Shown piece after piece: positions 9,146-20,174 of a stretch of DNA of 64,000 bases (position 1 is the stretch's first letter; every line of letters begins with the position of its first letter). The position numbers and the translations under genes are program-made. This DNA is from Paramesorhizobium sp049065735. GTDB taxonomy: Bacteria > Pseudomonadota > Alphaproteobacteria > Rhizobiales > Rhizobiaceae. The notes under the pieces are model-generated. The model was not told the DNA's origin. It was given only the letters and a program-made list of their open reading frames with translations, and searched no databases. The stretch lies in contig NZ_JBAKHD010000010.1 in the NCBI RefSeq assembly GCF_049065735.1, forward strand, positions 30,829-94,828. Reading direction: 5' to 3'.

Positions 9146-10105
9146 ATGGCCTTGAACAGGGAAAGCACAGCCGATGGAGCCGTAGCCTACGGCTCCATCG
9201 CGGGGGCGGCAGGGAAGGGCACATCCGCCCTGTCCGCCCTTTATTCGCTCCGCTGGGTGGCGGTGGCGCTGATCATTATTGCGTGGTTCGTCTATTATCC
9301 GATCGTCGATAATTTCCTCGTCAGCACCACCGATCAGGATATTTTCACCGGCGAGACCACCAATGTCGGCCTCGCCAATTACAAGCGGCTCATGGACGAC
9401 CCGGTGGTCTGGACGGCGCTGGGAAACAACGCGCTCTACGCACTCCTGTCCGTCGTCTTCCAGGTGTTCGGCGCATTCATCCTTGCGGCGCTCATCGAGG
9501 GCTTGCAGGATGAGAGATGGCGGCGCTTCTGGCGCGCGATCTATTTCGTGCCATCGGCCATATCGATCACCGTGGCGGGCCTGCTGTTTTATTTCATCTA
9601 CCAGCCGGGGACCGGGCTCCTCGACGCCGCGCTTGGAGCTGTTGGTCTCGGCAGCCTGGCGCGGGCGTGGCTGGGAGATGAGAGCACGGCGATCTACGCC
9701 ATCATCGCGATGAGCCAGTGGCAGGGCTTCGGCTATTCCACGCTGCTTTTCGCCATTGCCATCCAGAAAATCCCGCGCGAGCTCTACGACGCCGCCATCA
9801 TGGATGGGGCAGGCCCGCTCCGGCGCTTGTGGAATATCACCTTCCCGCTGACGCGGGAAATGACCGGGCTGATGATCATCGTCACGATCACCGGCGCGTT
9901 CCAGGTTTTCAACGAGGTGATGGTGATGACCGCCGGCGGGCCGAACAATGCCAGCCAGGTTCTCGGCACATGGCTCTATCAGCAGGGCTTTATCGAAAAC
10001 AATTTCGGCTATGGGGCCGCGATCGCCGCTGTCATCTTCATCGTGACGCTCGCGACCGGCTTCGCCCAGCTTTGGTACACGAAACGCCGGAGGGTCGAGC
10101 TGTGA
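9146..10105 (+). CDS. sugar ABC transporter permease (MalF/UgpA type)
   Basis: This 319-residue membrane protein has about six transmembrane segments and the EAA loop ELYDAAIMDGAGPLRRLWNITFPL, which contacts the ATPase. It is the first of two permeases of a CUT1 importer. It follows the binding protein by 22 bases and overlaps the second permease at a GTGA junction. Confidence 0.9.
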   Translation: MALNRESTADGAVAYGSIAGAAGKGTSALSALYSLRWVAVALIIIAWFVYYPIVDNFLVSTTDQDIFTGETTNVGLANYKRLMDDPVVWTALGNNALYALLSVVFQVFGAFILAALIEGLQDERWRRFWRAIYFVPSAISITVAGLLFYFIYQPGTGLLDAALGAVGLGSLARAWLGDESTAIYAIIAMSQWQGFGYSTLLFAIAIQKIPRELYDAAIMDGAGPLRRLWNITFPLTREMTGLMIIVTITGAFQVFNEVMVMTAGGPNNASQVLGTWLYQQGFIENNFGYGAAIAAVIFIVTLATGFAQLWYTKRRRVEL

Positions 10106-10962
10106 CAATGGTTGACCATTACAACGAAAGCCGGTCGGGTCATTTCTTTGCCCTTCTTGGCCGGACATGCCTTGTGGTGTTTCTGGTTTGCCTTGGCGTG
10201 GTCGTTCTCTATCCGCTCGTCTGGATGGCGCTGAACGGCTTCAAGAGCAATGCGGAAATCTTCGGCGATCCCTTCGCCCTGCCGCAGCGCCTGACATGGG
10301 AGAACTATGTCGCCGCCTGGAACCAGGGCGTGCGCAATTACGTCGCCACCAGCGTCATCGTCACCCTTGCCTCGGCGGTCTCCACCGTGCTCATCAGCGC
10401 CTGGACGGCTTATGGGCTGACGCGCTCGAAGATGCCGGGCAAGCCGCTCTTTGTCGCCATCGTGCTTGGCGGACTGATGCTGAGCCCGACGGTGGCGGTC
10501 ATCCCGCTGGTGCGGATGATGCAGGACCTTGGGCTCTACAACACCTATTGGGCGCTGATCTTGCTCTATACGGCGTTCCGCATCCCCTTCACCACCTTCC
10601 TCATCCGCGCCTACATGCTCGACCTGCCGCGCGATCTTGATGAGGCGGCGACCATGGACGGGGCGAGCGAGAGCCAGATCTTCTGGCGCGTGATCCTGCC
10701 GCTGTGCAAGCCGATCATTGTCTCCTGCGTCATCCTGCACGTGCTCTTCGCCTGGAACGAATATCTCTTCGCGATGATCTTCACCAGCGGCGCCGATGTC
10801 CAAACCCTGCCGGTGGGGCTCACCTCTATCATGGCGAAGCACGGCACCAACTATGCCGTGGTCTTCGCGGCCATGACCATCTCGGCCCTTCCCATTGTGA
10901 TCACCTTCTTCGCGGCCCAGCGCTACTTCATCCGCGGCCTCGCGGAAGGCATCGGCAAATAG
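10102..10962 (+). CDS. sugar ABC transporter permease (MalG/UgpE type)
   Basis: This is the second CUT1 permease, 286 residues, with six predicted membrane segments and the EAA loop DLDEAATMDGASESQIFWRVILPL. I start it at the GTG overlapping the previous stop codon (GTGA), with GGAGG about 8 bases upstream; an ATG two codons later is an alternative. It is part of the fructosamine-like operon. Confidence 0.88.
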   Translation: MTMVDHYNESRSGHFFALLGRTCLVVFLVCLGVVVLYPLVWMALNGFKSNAEIFGDPFALPQRLTWENYVAAWNQGVRNYVATSVIVTLASAVSTVLISAWTAYGLTRSKMPGKPLFVAIVLGGLMLSPTVAVIPLVRMMQDLGLYNTYWALILLYTAFRIPFTTFLIRAYMLDLPRDLDEAATMDGASESQIFWRVILPLCKPIIVSCVILHVLFAWNEYLFAMIFTSGADVQTLPVGLTSIMAKHGTNYAVVFAAMTISALPIVITFFAAQRYFIRGLAEGIGK

Positions 10963-10979
10963 TCTCTGAAAGGCATGAC

Positions 10980-11834
10980 ATGTCCAAATTGAAACCGGAT
11001 CAGCTGATAGGGGCAAACTTTGCCTTCCAGCATTTTCCTTTCGAGAATGTGGCCGCCGCGCTCCGTGACTTCGGCTTCCACCGGATGGAGCTTTGGGGGA
11101 TCGCGCCGCATCTCGATCTCTTTCATATGAGCGAACGCAGGCTCGATGATGTCGCGCGCATCCTTGACGATAACGGTCTGTCCGTGCGGGCCTATACGCC
11201 GGAGCAGGTGCTTTATCCCATCAACATCGCCTCGGGCGATCAGGAGCTGCGCGAAGCCAGCATCGAACGCTTCTGCCGCGGGGCCGACATATGCGCGAGG
11301 CTCGGGGCGGACTATCTGTTCCTGACGCCGGGCCGCGGATTCGAGAACGAGCCGGCGGAAGAGGCATGGGCGCGCTCGGTAGAAGCTGTTTCCCAGATTG
11401 CAAACTATGCCGGAAGTCTCGGCATCCGCTGCCTGCTCGAGCCGCTTCAGCGTACCGAAAGCAATATCGTCACCGATGCGCGCGGGCTAAAGCGCTTTTT
11501 CGACGAGATCGGCGCGGACAATATCGACATTGTGCTGGATCTCGTCGCCATGGCCGCAGCGGGCGATAGCATCGCCGATTATATAGCGCTCTTCAGCGAG
11601 AGGCTCACCCATGTCCATATCGTTGATGGAACCCCGTCCGGCCATCTCGTCTGGGGCGACGGCGATCTGCCGCTCGGGCAATATCTGCAGGAATTAGGTG
11701 AGGCGGGCTTCTCGGGCACCATGACCTTCGAGCCGCTAGGACAGGCGTCCTATGCGCTCGATCCGGTTGCCGCGTGGAAGCGCAATCTGGAGGCCGCGCG
11801 GCCTTGGTTCGGTAGTGCGGAGCAGTCCGCATGA
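10980..11834 (+). CDS. sugar-phosphate isomerase/epimerase, FrlC-like
   Basis: This 284-residue xylose-isomerase-like TIM barrel resembles E. coli FrlC (fructoselysine 3-epimerase) at several landmarks I recognise: RMELWG, AYTPEQVLYPINIASGDQEL, CLLEPLQRTESNIV and THVHIVDGTPSGH. The Glu of LLEP, the His of HIVD and the terminal FEPLG are the usual metal-site elements. FrlC interconverts psicoselysine and fructoselysine so that both can enter the FrlD/FrlB route. The gene overlaps the FrlD-like kinase by four bases (ATGA), supporting joint function. Confidence 0.72.
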   Translation: MSKLKPDQLIGANFAFQHFPFENVAAALRDFGFHRMELWGIAPHLDLFHMSERRLDDVARILDDNGLSVRAYTPEQVLYPINIASGDQELREASIERFCRGADICARLGADYLFLTPGRGFENEPAEEAWARSVEAVSQIANYAGSLGIRCLLEPLQRTESNIVTDARGLKRFFDEIGADNIDIVLDLVAMAAAGDSIADYIALFSERLTHVHIVDGTPSGHLVWGDGDLPLGQYLQELGEAGFSGTMTFEPLGQASYALDPVAAWKRNLEAARPWFGSAEQSA

Positions 11835-12691
11835 AGCACGAACCGAAACTTGTCGCGGTCGGCGACAATTGCCTCGACGTCTCGCTTTCCAAGGATACCG
11901 TGACCGTGGGCGGCAATGCGCTCAATGTCGCCGTGCAATGGCAGCGCAATGGCTGGAACGGGCGGTATTTCGGCGCTGTGGCCGGCGATCCCGAAGGCGA
12001 GGTAGTGCTGGACGCACTCACACCCACCGGCCTCGCGCGCGCGGATGTGGAAATCCGGCCCGGCGATACCGCCGTGACCTTGCTGAAGGACGAAGCGGGC
12101 GAGCGGAAAATCCTGCTGGAATCGCTGGGCGTCGGTATCGATTATATCCCCGACGACCAGCGCTATCAGGCCATGCGGGACGCCGATTGGGTGCATCTCG
12201 GCACCAATGCCGATGAAAGGCTGGTGCGCAGGCTCGTCAGCGACGGCATTGCCTTCAGCGTCGATGTCTCGACCGCGCATTTCGCCCTCTCGCTTGCGGG
12301 CGTTCCGCTCGTCTTCGCTTCCGGGCCGGATGATCCAGATATTCCGGTGGAGCCGCTGATCGAGGCCTTGCACCGATCCGGCGCCGCGCAGGTACTGGTG
12401 ACGTGCGGGCGGCGCGGCGCCTTCTTCCATGATGGGCAGGCAATTTTCTTTGCTCCCGCGCTCGACATCGAACCCGTCGATACATGCGGCGCCGGGGATA
12501 GCTTCATCGCCGCTTTCCTGACCGCTTATCTCTTCGAAAAGATGGAGGCGGAAGCGGCGCTGCGTCATGCGGCGGCAAAGGCAGCGGACACATGCATGCA
12601 TCCGGGCGGCTTTCCGCAGCCCGTTCAGCCCATCCCCGGCTGGCTCAGGGAAAAATACGTGGAAATCATCCGGCAGGTGGAGGACGTCTGA
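11831..12691 (+). CDS. PfkB-family sugar kinase, FrlD-like
   Basis: This is a 286-residue ribokinase-family protein. The N-terminus VGDNCLDVS...GGNALNVAVQWQ closely parallels E. coli FrlD (IGDNCVDIY...GGNAVNVAV). The C-terminal ATP/anion-hole motif DTCGAGDSFIAAFL contains the catalytic Asp of GAGD. FrlD phosphorylates fructoselysine at O6, making the substrate of the FrlB deglycase. The combination with FrlB- and FrlC-like genes supports an Amadori-product kinase; the exact amine is unknown. Confidence 0.78.
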   Translation: MKHEPKLVAVGDNCLDVSLSKDTVTVGGNALNVAVQWQRNGWNGRYFGAVAGDPEGEVVLDALTPTGLARADVEIRPGDTAVTLLKDEAGERKILLESLGVGIDYIPDDQRYQAMRDADWVHLGTNADERLVRRLVSDGIAFSVDVSTAHFALSLAGVPLVFASGPDDPDIPVEPLIEALHRSGAAQVLVTCGRRGAFFHDGQAIFFAPALDIEPVDTCGAGDSFIAAFLTAYLFEKMEAEAALRHAAAKAADTCMHPGGFPQPVQPIPGWLREKYVEIIRQVEDV

Positions 12692-12692
12692 C

Positions 12693-14111
12693 ATGGCCGA
12701 AATTCGTTTGCGGCAGCCTGATATCGCCGCGCGGGAAGACCGCTCCTTCTGGCTGCAGGATATCGGTGCGGGGCCGAAGACCGGGCCGCTCAAGGGCGAG
12801 GCGAACACGGATATCGCCATTGTCGGCGGCGGCTATACCGGGCTTTGGACGGCGCTGCGCATCAAGGAACAGTCCCCCGAGACGCGGGTGACGATATTGG
12901 AAGCCGATTTTTGCGGCTCCGGCGCGTCGGGCCGCAATGGCGGGCAGGTGCATAGCTGGTTTGCCGAGATCGACCAGATCGCCGCCGTGACCGGCATCGA
13001 GGAAGCCCGCCAGCTTTGTGCCGATACCGCCGGGGCGATCGAGGAGCTTGCGGCGCTGCAGGCGAGCGGCGTCATAGACATGGATCTCCGGCTCGATGGC
13101 TGGCTCTGGACGGCAAGCTCCATCGCACAGGAAGGTGCGTGGGAAAAGGCGTTCGAGACGACGAGAGGCCTCGGCATCGACCGGTTCCGCTTCCTAGACG
13201 CGGCGGAAATCGAGCGCGTGACCGGCTCGCCCGTCTCCTATGCCGGTATGATCGAGGAGAGAGCGGGAACCGTGCAACCCGCGAAGCTCGTGGCAGGCTT
13301 GCGTGATCTTGCCCTGTCGCGCGGCGTCGTCATCCACGAGCAAACCCCCGTTCTCGGGATTTTGCCCGGAAGGCAATGCGAGTTGCGCACGGCCGGCGGC
13401 GCTTTGAAAGCCGAGAAAGTGGTGCTTGCGGCCAACGCCTGGCTCGCCGCCATTCCCGAATTGCGCCGCCATCTCTATGTCGTCGCCAGCCAGGTAATCG
13501 CCACCGCGCCGGTGCCGGAATTGCTCGACCGCATCGGCTGGAGCAATGGCGCATCGATCTGCGACGCGCAGGCCCATGTGCTCTATTACCAGCGCACGCC
13601 CGCGGGGCGGGTGATATTCGGGCGCGGCTCAGGCAACATTGCCTTTCGCGACGATTTCGGCGCCAGCTTCAACCGCAGCCCCGAACGCGGGTTCGACAAC
13701 AAGCGCGAACTCCACCGCGTCTATCCCGCCTTGCGCGGCGTTGCGGTCGATTACGACTGGGCCGGGCCGATCGACTGCATGGCGGAGCATGTGCCGGTCT
13801 TCGATCATCTGAGGGAACATCCCAACGTCTTCTACGCCATGGGCTTCAACGGCACCGGTATTGCCCAGACGCCCGTGGCAGGCCGCATCCTCGCCAGCCT
13901 CGTACTGGAACGGCAGGACCGCTGGAGCGCCAGCGGGCTGGTCGGCTTGAAGCGGCGCAAGGCCCTGCCGCCGGAGCCGTTCCGCTATCTCGGCGCAAAG
14001 CTGGTGCGCCGGGCGGTCCGCCGCAAGAACGATCTGGAAATCCAGAACAAAAGGGCGGACCGGCTGACGGAATTCGTCGCCGGTTTCATGCCCGGGAACA
14101 GTAGCGAATAA
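12693..14111 (+). CDS. FAD-dependent amine oxidase (DAO family, PuuB/amadoriase-like)
   Basis: This 472-residue flavoprotein of the DAO superfamily has the dinucleotide motif IAIVGGGYTGLWTA near residues 34-47 and a GSGASGRNGGQV motif typical of gamma-glutamylputrescine oxidase and related amine oxidases. The C-terminal FAD-closing segment is NVFYAMGFNGTGIAQTPVAG. It begins one base after the FrlD-like stop. In an operon for glycated amines it may oxidise the released or the intact glycated amine, as fungal amadoriases do; this is inference. Confidence 0.75.
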   Translation: MAEIRLRQPDIAAREDRSFWLQDIGAGPKTGPLKGEANTDIAIVGGGYTGLWTALRIKEQSPETRVTILEADFCGSGASGRNGGQVHSWFAEIDQIAAVTGIEEARQLCADTAGAIEELAALQASGVIDMDLRLDGWLWTASSIAQEGAWEKAFETTRGLGIDRFRFLDAAEIERVTGSPVSYAGMIEERAGTVQPAKLVAGLRDLALSRGVVIHEQTPVLGILPGRQCELRTAGGALKAEKVVLAANAWLAAIPELRRHLYVVASQVIATAPVPELLDRIGWSNGASICDAQAHVLYYQRTPAGRVIFGRGSGNIAFRDDFGASFNRSPERGFDNKRELHRVYPALRGVAVDYDWAGPIDCMAEHVPVFDHLREHPNVFYAMGFNGTGIAQTPVAGRILASLVLERQDRWSASGLVGLKRRKALPPEPFRYLGAKLVRRAVRRKNDLEIQNKRADRLTEFVAGFMPGNSSE

Positions 14112-14147
14112 GCCGTCCCGGAACGGGATCATAAAAGGAGCGGGAAC

Positions 14148-15251
<1,104 letters not shown>

Positions 15252-15272
15252 GTAAATTCACTCCCCGTGGCC

Positions 15273-16175
15273 CTATCGTGCCACGCTTTGCCTTACATGC
15301 CCGGCGAAGGCGTTGACGAAATCCGTCGCCACCGGCGACGGGCCGCGTTGCGGGGGGAAGACGGCGGCGAAGTCGAAATCGATGCGGGGTAAGAATGGGC
15401 GACTGACGACGCCGCGCCCGGAGAACTCCGCTGCGGTAAAGGGATCGCAGATTGCGACGCCGAGGCCCGATGCCACCATGCCGCACATGATTTCGGAAAG
15501 CGCCGTTTCCACCCGCAAGGTGCGCGAGACATTGTGCCGGGCGAAGATATTGTCGATCAGGTGGCGGCTTGAACTGCCGTGGGTGAGCGAGATGAAGTTC
15601 TCGCCCTCGAAATCGTCAGGCGTGATCACCTGTTTTTCCGCGAGCTTGTGTCCTTCAGGCACGACGGCGACACGGGGCAGCGCCGGCATCTGGACGGTCG
15701 GCAGCCCGGCATGGGCAATCGGCACCTCGGCAAAACCGACATCGCATTGAAGATTGAGCACCCAGTCCACCACGATGGGCGAAATCACGCCGAACAGCGA
15801 GAAGTTCAGATTGGGTCGTTCCATCAGGAACGCTCCGGCGAAGCGCGGCATGAACCCGTTGGCGAGCGCCGGTAGCGCGGCGACGCGCAGCATGCCGGTG
15901 CGCCGGGTGCGGATTTCCTCCGCCGCCGCGACGATACGGTCGAGCCCGTGGAACGACCGCTCCACCTCGGTATAAAGCGCGCTGCCCGCCGCGGTCGGCA
16001 CCAGGCCGCTGCCCTTCTTTTCGAACAGCGGCATTTTGAGCGCGCCCTGCAAGTCGCGCAGCATCCGGCTCACCGCCGGTTGGGTCACACCCATGACGCT
16101 TGCCGCCGCCGTGACGCTGCCCGACAGCATCACCGCCCGGAAGGCTTCCACCTGCCTCAGATTCACCCGCGCCAT
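15273..16175 (-). CDS. LysR-family transcriptional regulator
   Basis: This 300-residue LysR protein has an N-terminal winged helix-turn-helix (RQVEAFRAVMLSGSVTAAAS, then VMGVTQPAVSRMLRDL). The effector-binding domain follows (FAGAFLMERPNLNFSLFGV). Start MARVNLRQ is chosen because GAGGAG lies 4-5 bases upstream of that ATG. It is divergent from the polyamine-type importer and amine oxidase operon, so it is the likely regulator of that operon. Confidence 0.9.
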   Translation of the reverse strand: MARVNLRQVEAFRAVMLSGSVTAAASVMGVTQPAVSRMLRDLQGALKMPLFEKKGSGLVPTAAGSALYTEVERSFHGLDRIVAAAEEIRTRRTGMLRVAALPALANGFMPRFAGAFLMERPNLNFSLFGVISPIVVDWVLNLQCDVGFAEVPIAHAGLPTVQMPALPRVAVVPEGHKLAEKQVITPDDFEGENFISLTHGSSSRHLIDNIFARHNVSRTLRVETALSEIMCGMVASGLGVAICDPFTAAEFSGRGVVSRPFLPRIDFDFAAVFPPQRGPSPVATDFVNAFAGHVRQSVAR

Positions 16176-16323
16176 GCGGCTCCTCATAATATCTGGTTAT
16201 GCAAAGCGTACCATTATGAATTTGACGGTCAAGCCTGCGTTTGGAATGTTGCGTTTCATGGGAACGGCACATTCGAAAAATTCAAAAAGTGCCAATGATA
16301 GACAACAAATGAGAGGGACACTC

Positions 16324-17361
16324 ATGAAACGATCTGGAATATTCGCGGCTGTCAGCGCCCTTGCGCTTCTGGCAAGCTTTGGGGCAGCCTCAGCCCAGGA
16401 CAAGACGCTCTACGTCGCCGGCTATGGCGGCACGTTCGAAAAGACGATGCGCGATGAAGTCATTCCGGATTTCGAAAAGAAGCATGGGGTGAAGGTCGAA
16501 TATATCGCCGGCAACTCGACCGATACGCTCGCCAAGCTCCAGGCTCAGAAGGGTAACCAGCAGATCGACGTGGCCCTCCTCGATGACGGCCCGATGTATC
16601 AGGCCATCGACCTCGGCTTCTGCGGCAAGATCGATAGCCTTGCGACCGAGGATCTGCATGACGCGGCCCGCTTCAAGGATGATCGCGCCGTTGCGGTCGG
16701 CCTCGTCGCCACAGGGCTGATGTATAACAAGGATTATTTCGAGAAGAAGGGCTGGCCCGCGCCCACCTCCTGGAACGATCTCAAGGACCCGAAATATAAG
16801 GGCCTCATCGTCATTCCGCCGATCAACAACACATATGGGCTCTATACGCTGCTGATGTTCGCCAAGATGAATGGCGGCGGCGAGAAGGATATCGAGCCGG
16901 GCTTCAAGATCATGACCGAAGAGGTCAACCCCAATGTGCTCGCCTATGAGCCTTCGCCGGGTAAGATGACCGAGCTGTTCCAGTCCGGTCAGGCCGCGCT
17001 GGCCGTCTGGGGCACGGGCCGCGTCCAGTCGTTTGTCAATACGGGCTTCCCGGTCGATTTCGTTTATCCCAAAGAAGGCGCCGTGACGCTCCTCGCCTCC
17101 GCCTGCCCGATAGAGAAGCCGGACGCCTCGCCGCTCGCCTCGGATTTCATCAAGGCGATGCTGGAGCCCAAGGTGCAGCTCGTCCTCCTGCGCGATTACG
17201 GCTACGGCCCGGTCAACAAGAAGGTCGAGATTCCGGAAGGGCTGGGCAAAATCGCGCCCACCGGCGAGCATCTGAGCGCGCTCTACAACCCGGATTGGGC
17301 CGCCATCAACCCGCAACGCGAGGATTGGACCAAGCGCTGGAACCGCGAGGTGGAGCGCTGA
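16324..17361 (+). CDS. PotD-like periplasmic substrate-binding protein
   Basis: This 345-residue protein has a signal peptide ending ASFGAASA/QDK, followed by the PotD/AfuA-type type II binding fold (LYVAGYGGTFEKTM, EYIAGNSTDTLAKLQ, DVALLDDGPM). It is the receptor of a spermidine/putrescine-type importer whose ATPase and two permeases follow. The downstream amine and amino-acid oxidases suggest an amine or opine-like substrate rather than a plain polyamine, which is inference. Confidence 0.87.
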   Translation: MKRSGIFAAVSALALLASFGAASAQDKTLYVAGYGGTFEKTMRDEVIPDFEKKHGVKVEYIAGNSTDTLAKLQAQKGNQQIDVALLDDGPMYQAIDLGFCGKIDSLATEDLHDAARFKDDRAVAVGLVATGLMYNKDYFEKKGWPAPTSWNDLKDPKYKGLIVIPPINNTYGLYTLLMFAKMNGGGEKDIEPGFKIMTEEVNPNVLAYEPSPGKMTELFQSGQAALAVWGTGRVQSFVNTGFPVDFVYPKEGAVTLLASACPIEKPDASPLASDFIKAMLEPKVQLVLLRDYGYGPVNKKVEIPEGLGKIAPTGEHLSALYNPDWAAINPQREDWTKRWNREVER

Positions 17362-17447
17362 CAGCGCTCTTTTGAACAACAGGCAAGCGGCGTCGGCTGC
17401 ATGGCCGCCGTCCTCCGGTTCACCTATTGCAGGAAACACCCCCACAC

Positions 17448-18488
17448 ATGGCCTTTCTCACACTCGACCATGTCCAGAAGCGCTTCGGCGACCACACCGC
17501 CGTGGAAGACTTCACCCTCTCGGTGAAAAAGGGCGAGTTCATCTCGCTGCTCGGCCCTTCCGGCTGCGGCAAGACCACCACGCTTCAGATGATCGCCGGT
17601 TTCGTCGACCCGACCGCGGGCTCCATCCATCTCGACGGGCGCGATCTGATCGCGACAAAGCCTGCCCGGCGCGGCCTCGGCATCGTCTTCCAGAGCTATG
17701 CGCTCTTCCCGCATATGACCGCTTCGGAAAACATCGCCTTCGGGCTTGAAATGCGGGGTGTCGACCGTGCGACGCGGGAGGCGAAGGTGCGTGATGCCCT
17801 GGCGATGGTGGGGCTTGACGGTTATGGCGACCGCTATCCGCGCCGCATGTCGGGCGGGCAGCAGCAGCGCGTGGCGCTTGCCCGCGCGCTTGTCATCAAG
17901 CCGGACGTGCTGCTTCTCGACGAGCCGCTTTCCAATCTCGATGCCAAGCTGCGCGAGGATATGCAGATCGAACTGCGCCAGATCCAGCGCAATCTCGGCA
18001 CCACTACCGTTCTCGTCACCCATGACCAGACCGAGGCCATGGCGCTGTCGGACCGGATCGTCGTGATGAGCAAAGGCCGCATCGAGCAGATCGGCACGCC
18101 GCAGGAGACGTATGAGCGCCCAAGCTCCGCCTTCGTCTCGCAATTTCTCGGCAAGACCAACGAGTTCCCCGGGGAAATCCGGGCGCAAAAGCTCGTCTTC
18201 GGCTCATGCGAATTTGAGGCTCCGGCAGGACCGTCCGGCCCGGTGGTGGTCACGGTGCGGCCGGAGAAAGTGGGCTTTGCCCCGCCTGAGCAGAACGGCC
18301 TCAAGGCCCGCGTTACCAGCCGCATCTTCCAGGGCAATCACTGGCTCTTCCAGTGCGAAACCGAATGCGGCCCGGCCATCGTCGTGCGCCAGAACGACGG
18401 CGAGACGCAGCCGGAGGAGGGCGAAAACGTGCGCCTCGTCTGGCGCGAGGCGGACATGGGCCTGCGCCGCGAGGAGACGGGCCGATGA
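17448..18488 (+). CDS. polyamine-type ABC transporter ATP-binding protein (PotA type)
   Basis: This is a 346-residue ATPase with Walker A GPSGCGKTT, signature MSGGQQQRVALARA, Walker B VLLLDEPLSNLDAKLR and switch VTHDQTEAMA. A C-terminal TOBE-like domain follows. The start MAFLTLDHVQ matches the usual family N-terminus, although the ribosome site is weak. An 86-base gap separates it from the binding protein, and its stop overlaps the first permease (ATGA). Confidence 0.9.
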   Translation: MAFLTLDHVQKRFGDHTAVEDFTLSVKKGEFISLLGPSGCGKTTTLQMIAGFVDPTAGSIHLDGRDLIATKPARRGLGIVFQSYALFPHMTASENIAFGLEMRGVDRATREAKVRDALAMVGLDGYGDRYPRRMSGGQQQRVALARALVIKPDVLLLDEPLSNLDAKLREDMQIELRQIQRNLGTTTVLVTHDQTEAMALSDRIVVMSKGRIEQIGTPQETYERPSSAFVSQFLGKTNEFPGEIRAQKLVFGSCEFEAPAGPSGPVVVTVRPEKVGFAPPEQNGLKARVTSRIFQGNHWLFQCETECGPAIVVRQNDGETQPEEGENVRLVWREADMGLRREETGR

Positions 18489-19357
18489 GCGCCGCCGCAC
18501 AAGCCCGTTCCCCCGTGCCGTGGCGGCTGATCCTTCCGGCGCTGGCGCTGTTTATCGCGGTGGTGCTGATCCCGCTTGTCATGACGCTCATGCTCTCCTT
18601 CCACAAATGGGGGCAATATACGGGCATCGAAACGGTGTTCGTTCTCGATAACTGGCGGGAAATCTGGTCGGATTCCTATTTCCACGAGATGTTCCTGCGC
18701 ACCTTCCGCATCGCCATATTGGCGACGCTGCTGACCGCGATTTGCGGTGCGCCGGAAGCCTATATCCTCAACCGCATGCGCGCGCCGTGGAAGGGCATGT
18801 TCCTGCTCATCATCCTCGGACCGCTGCTGATCTCGGTCGTCGCGCGCACGCTTGGCTGGGCGCTGCTCTTCGGCGGCCAGAATGGCATCGCCAACAAGGC
18901 GCTGATGTCGGCGGGGCTGATCGATACGCCGATCCCTTTTATGTTCACCGAGACGGGCGTCATCATCGCGCTCGCCCATGTGATGATGCCCTTCATGGTG
19001 CTCTCCGTCTGGGCGGCGCTGCAGCGGGTGGACCCGCAGATCGAAAACGCCGCCATGTCGCTGGGCGCCGGGCCGTTGACGATTATCCGCCGCATCATCC
19101 TGCCGCAGATCATGCCGGGCATTCTCTCAGGGAGCATCATCGTCTTCTCGCTCTGCGCCAGCGCCTTCGCCACCCCGGCGATCATCGGCGGACGGCGGCT
19201 GAAGGTGGCGGCAACGCTCGCCTATGACGAATTCCTCAACACGCTCGACTGGCCGCTCGGCGCGGCCGTCGCCGTGCTCTTGCTGGTGGCCATCGTGCTG
19301 ATCGTCGTCAGCAGCAATGCCCTGATCGAACGCCGTTACGCGGAGGCTTTCCGATGA
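18485..19357 (+). CDS. polyamine-type ABC transporter permease (PotB type)
   Basis: This 290-residue inner-membrane protein has about six transmembrane helices and the EAA-like loop ENAAMSLGAGPLTIIRRIILPQI. It overlaps the ATPase gene by four bases and the next permease by four bases, as expected of a coupled transporter operon. Confidence 0.9.
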   Translation: MSAAAQARSPVPWRLILPALALFIAVVLIPLVMTLMLSFHKWGQYTGIETVFVLDNWREIWSDSYFHEMFLRTFRIAILATLLTAICGAPEAYILNRMRAPWKGMFLLIILGPLLISVVARTLGWALLFGGQNGIANKALMSAGLIDTPIPFMFTETGVIIALAHVMMPFMVLSVWAALQRVDPQIENAAMSLGAGPLTIIRRIILPQIMPGILSGSIIVFSLCASAFATPAIIGGRRLKVAATLAYDEFLNTLDWPLGAAVAVLLLVAIVLIVVSSNALIERRYAEAFR

Positions 19358-20160
19358 GCAAAAACGGCCCGCTCGCCCTTATCTTCCACACGGTCTTCGT
19401 GATCTTCATGCTCGCGCCGATCGTCGTCGTCTGCCTTGTCGCCTTCACGCCGGAGGGGTTCCTGTCCCTGCCGGTGGGCGGCTTCTCGCTGCGCTGGTTC
19501 CGCGCCATCGCGCAGTATCCGGAGTTCATCGATGCGTTCTGGATGAGCCTGTGGCTCGGCGCGGCGTCTTCCACCATCGCGCTTCTCTTCGCCATCCCCG
19601 CGGCGCTCGCCATCGCGCGGCATCAGTTTCCGGGGCGGGAGGCGCTGTCGGCGCTGTTCCTCTCGCCGCTGATGATCCCGCATGTTGTGCTGGGCATCGC
19701 TTTCCTGCGTTTCTTCACGCAAGCGGGCATCGGCGGCACGTTCACGGCGCTCATCATCGCCCACATCATCCTCGTGTTCCCCTTCGCGCTGCGCCTGACG
19801 CTAGCCGCGGCAACAGGCATGAACCGTTCGGTCGAGATGGCCGCCATCTCGCTCGGCGCGACAAGCTGGACCCTGTTCCGCCGGGTGACGCTGCCGCTCA
19901 TCCTGCCCGGCGTCGTCAGCGGCTGGGCGCTCGCCTTCATCCAGTCCTTCGATGAGGTCACCATGACGATCTTTCTCGCCGCCCCCGGCACCGAGACGCT
20001 GCCCGTCCGCATGTTCCTTTATGTGCAGGACAATATCGATCCGCTCGTCACCTCCGTTTCCGCCTGCGTCATCGCCATCACCATGGCGGCGCTGATCCTG
20101 CTCGACCGCTTCTACGGACTCGACCGGGTGCTCGCCGGGCATAGCGACCGGACCAGATAA
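19354..20160 (+). CDS. polyamine-type ABC transporter permease (PotC type)
   Basis: This is the second permease, 268 residues, six membrane segments, with the loop EMAAISLGATSWTLFRRVTLPLI that docks to the ATPase. Only 14 bases separate it from the first oxidase gene, so importer and oxidases form one transcription unit. Confidence 0.9.
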   Translation: MSKNGPLALIFHTVFVIFMLAPIVVVCLVAFTPEGFLSLPVGGFSLRWFRAIAQYPEFIDAFWMSLWLGAASSTIALLFAIPAALAIARHQFPGREALSALFLSPLMIPHVVLGIAFLRFFTQAGIGGTFTALIIAHIILVFPFALRLTLAAATGMNRSVEMAAISLGATSWTLFRRVTLPLILPGVVSGWALAFIQSFDEVTMTIFLAAPGTETLPVRMFLYVQDNIDPLVTSVSACVIAITMAALILLDRFYGLDRVLAGHSDRTR

Positions 20161-20174
20161 GGAGAATAAAGAAG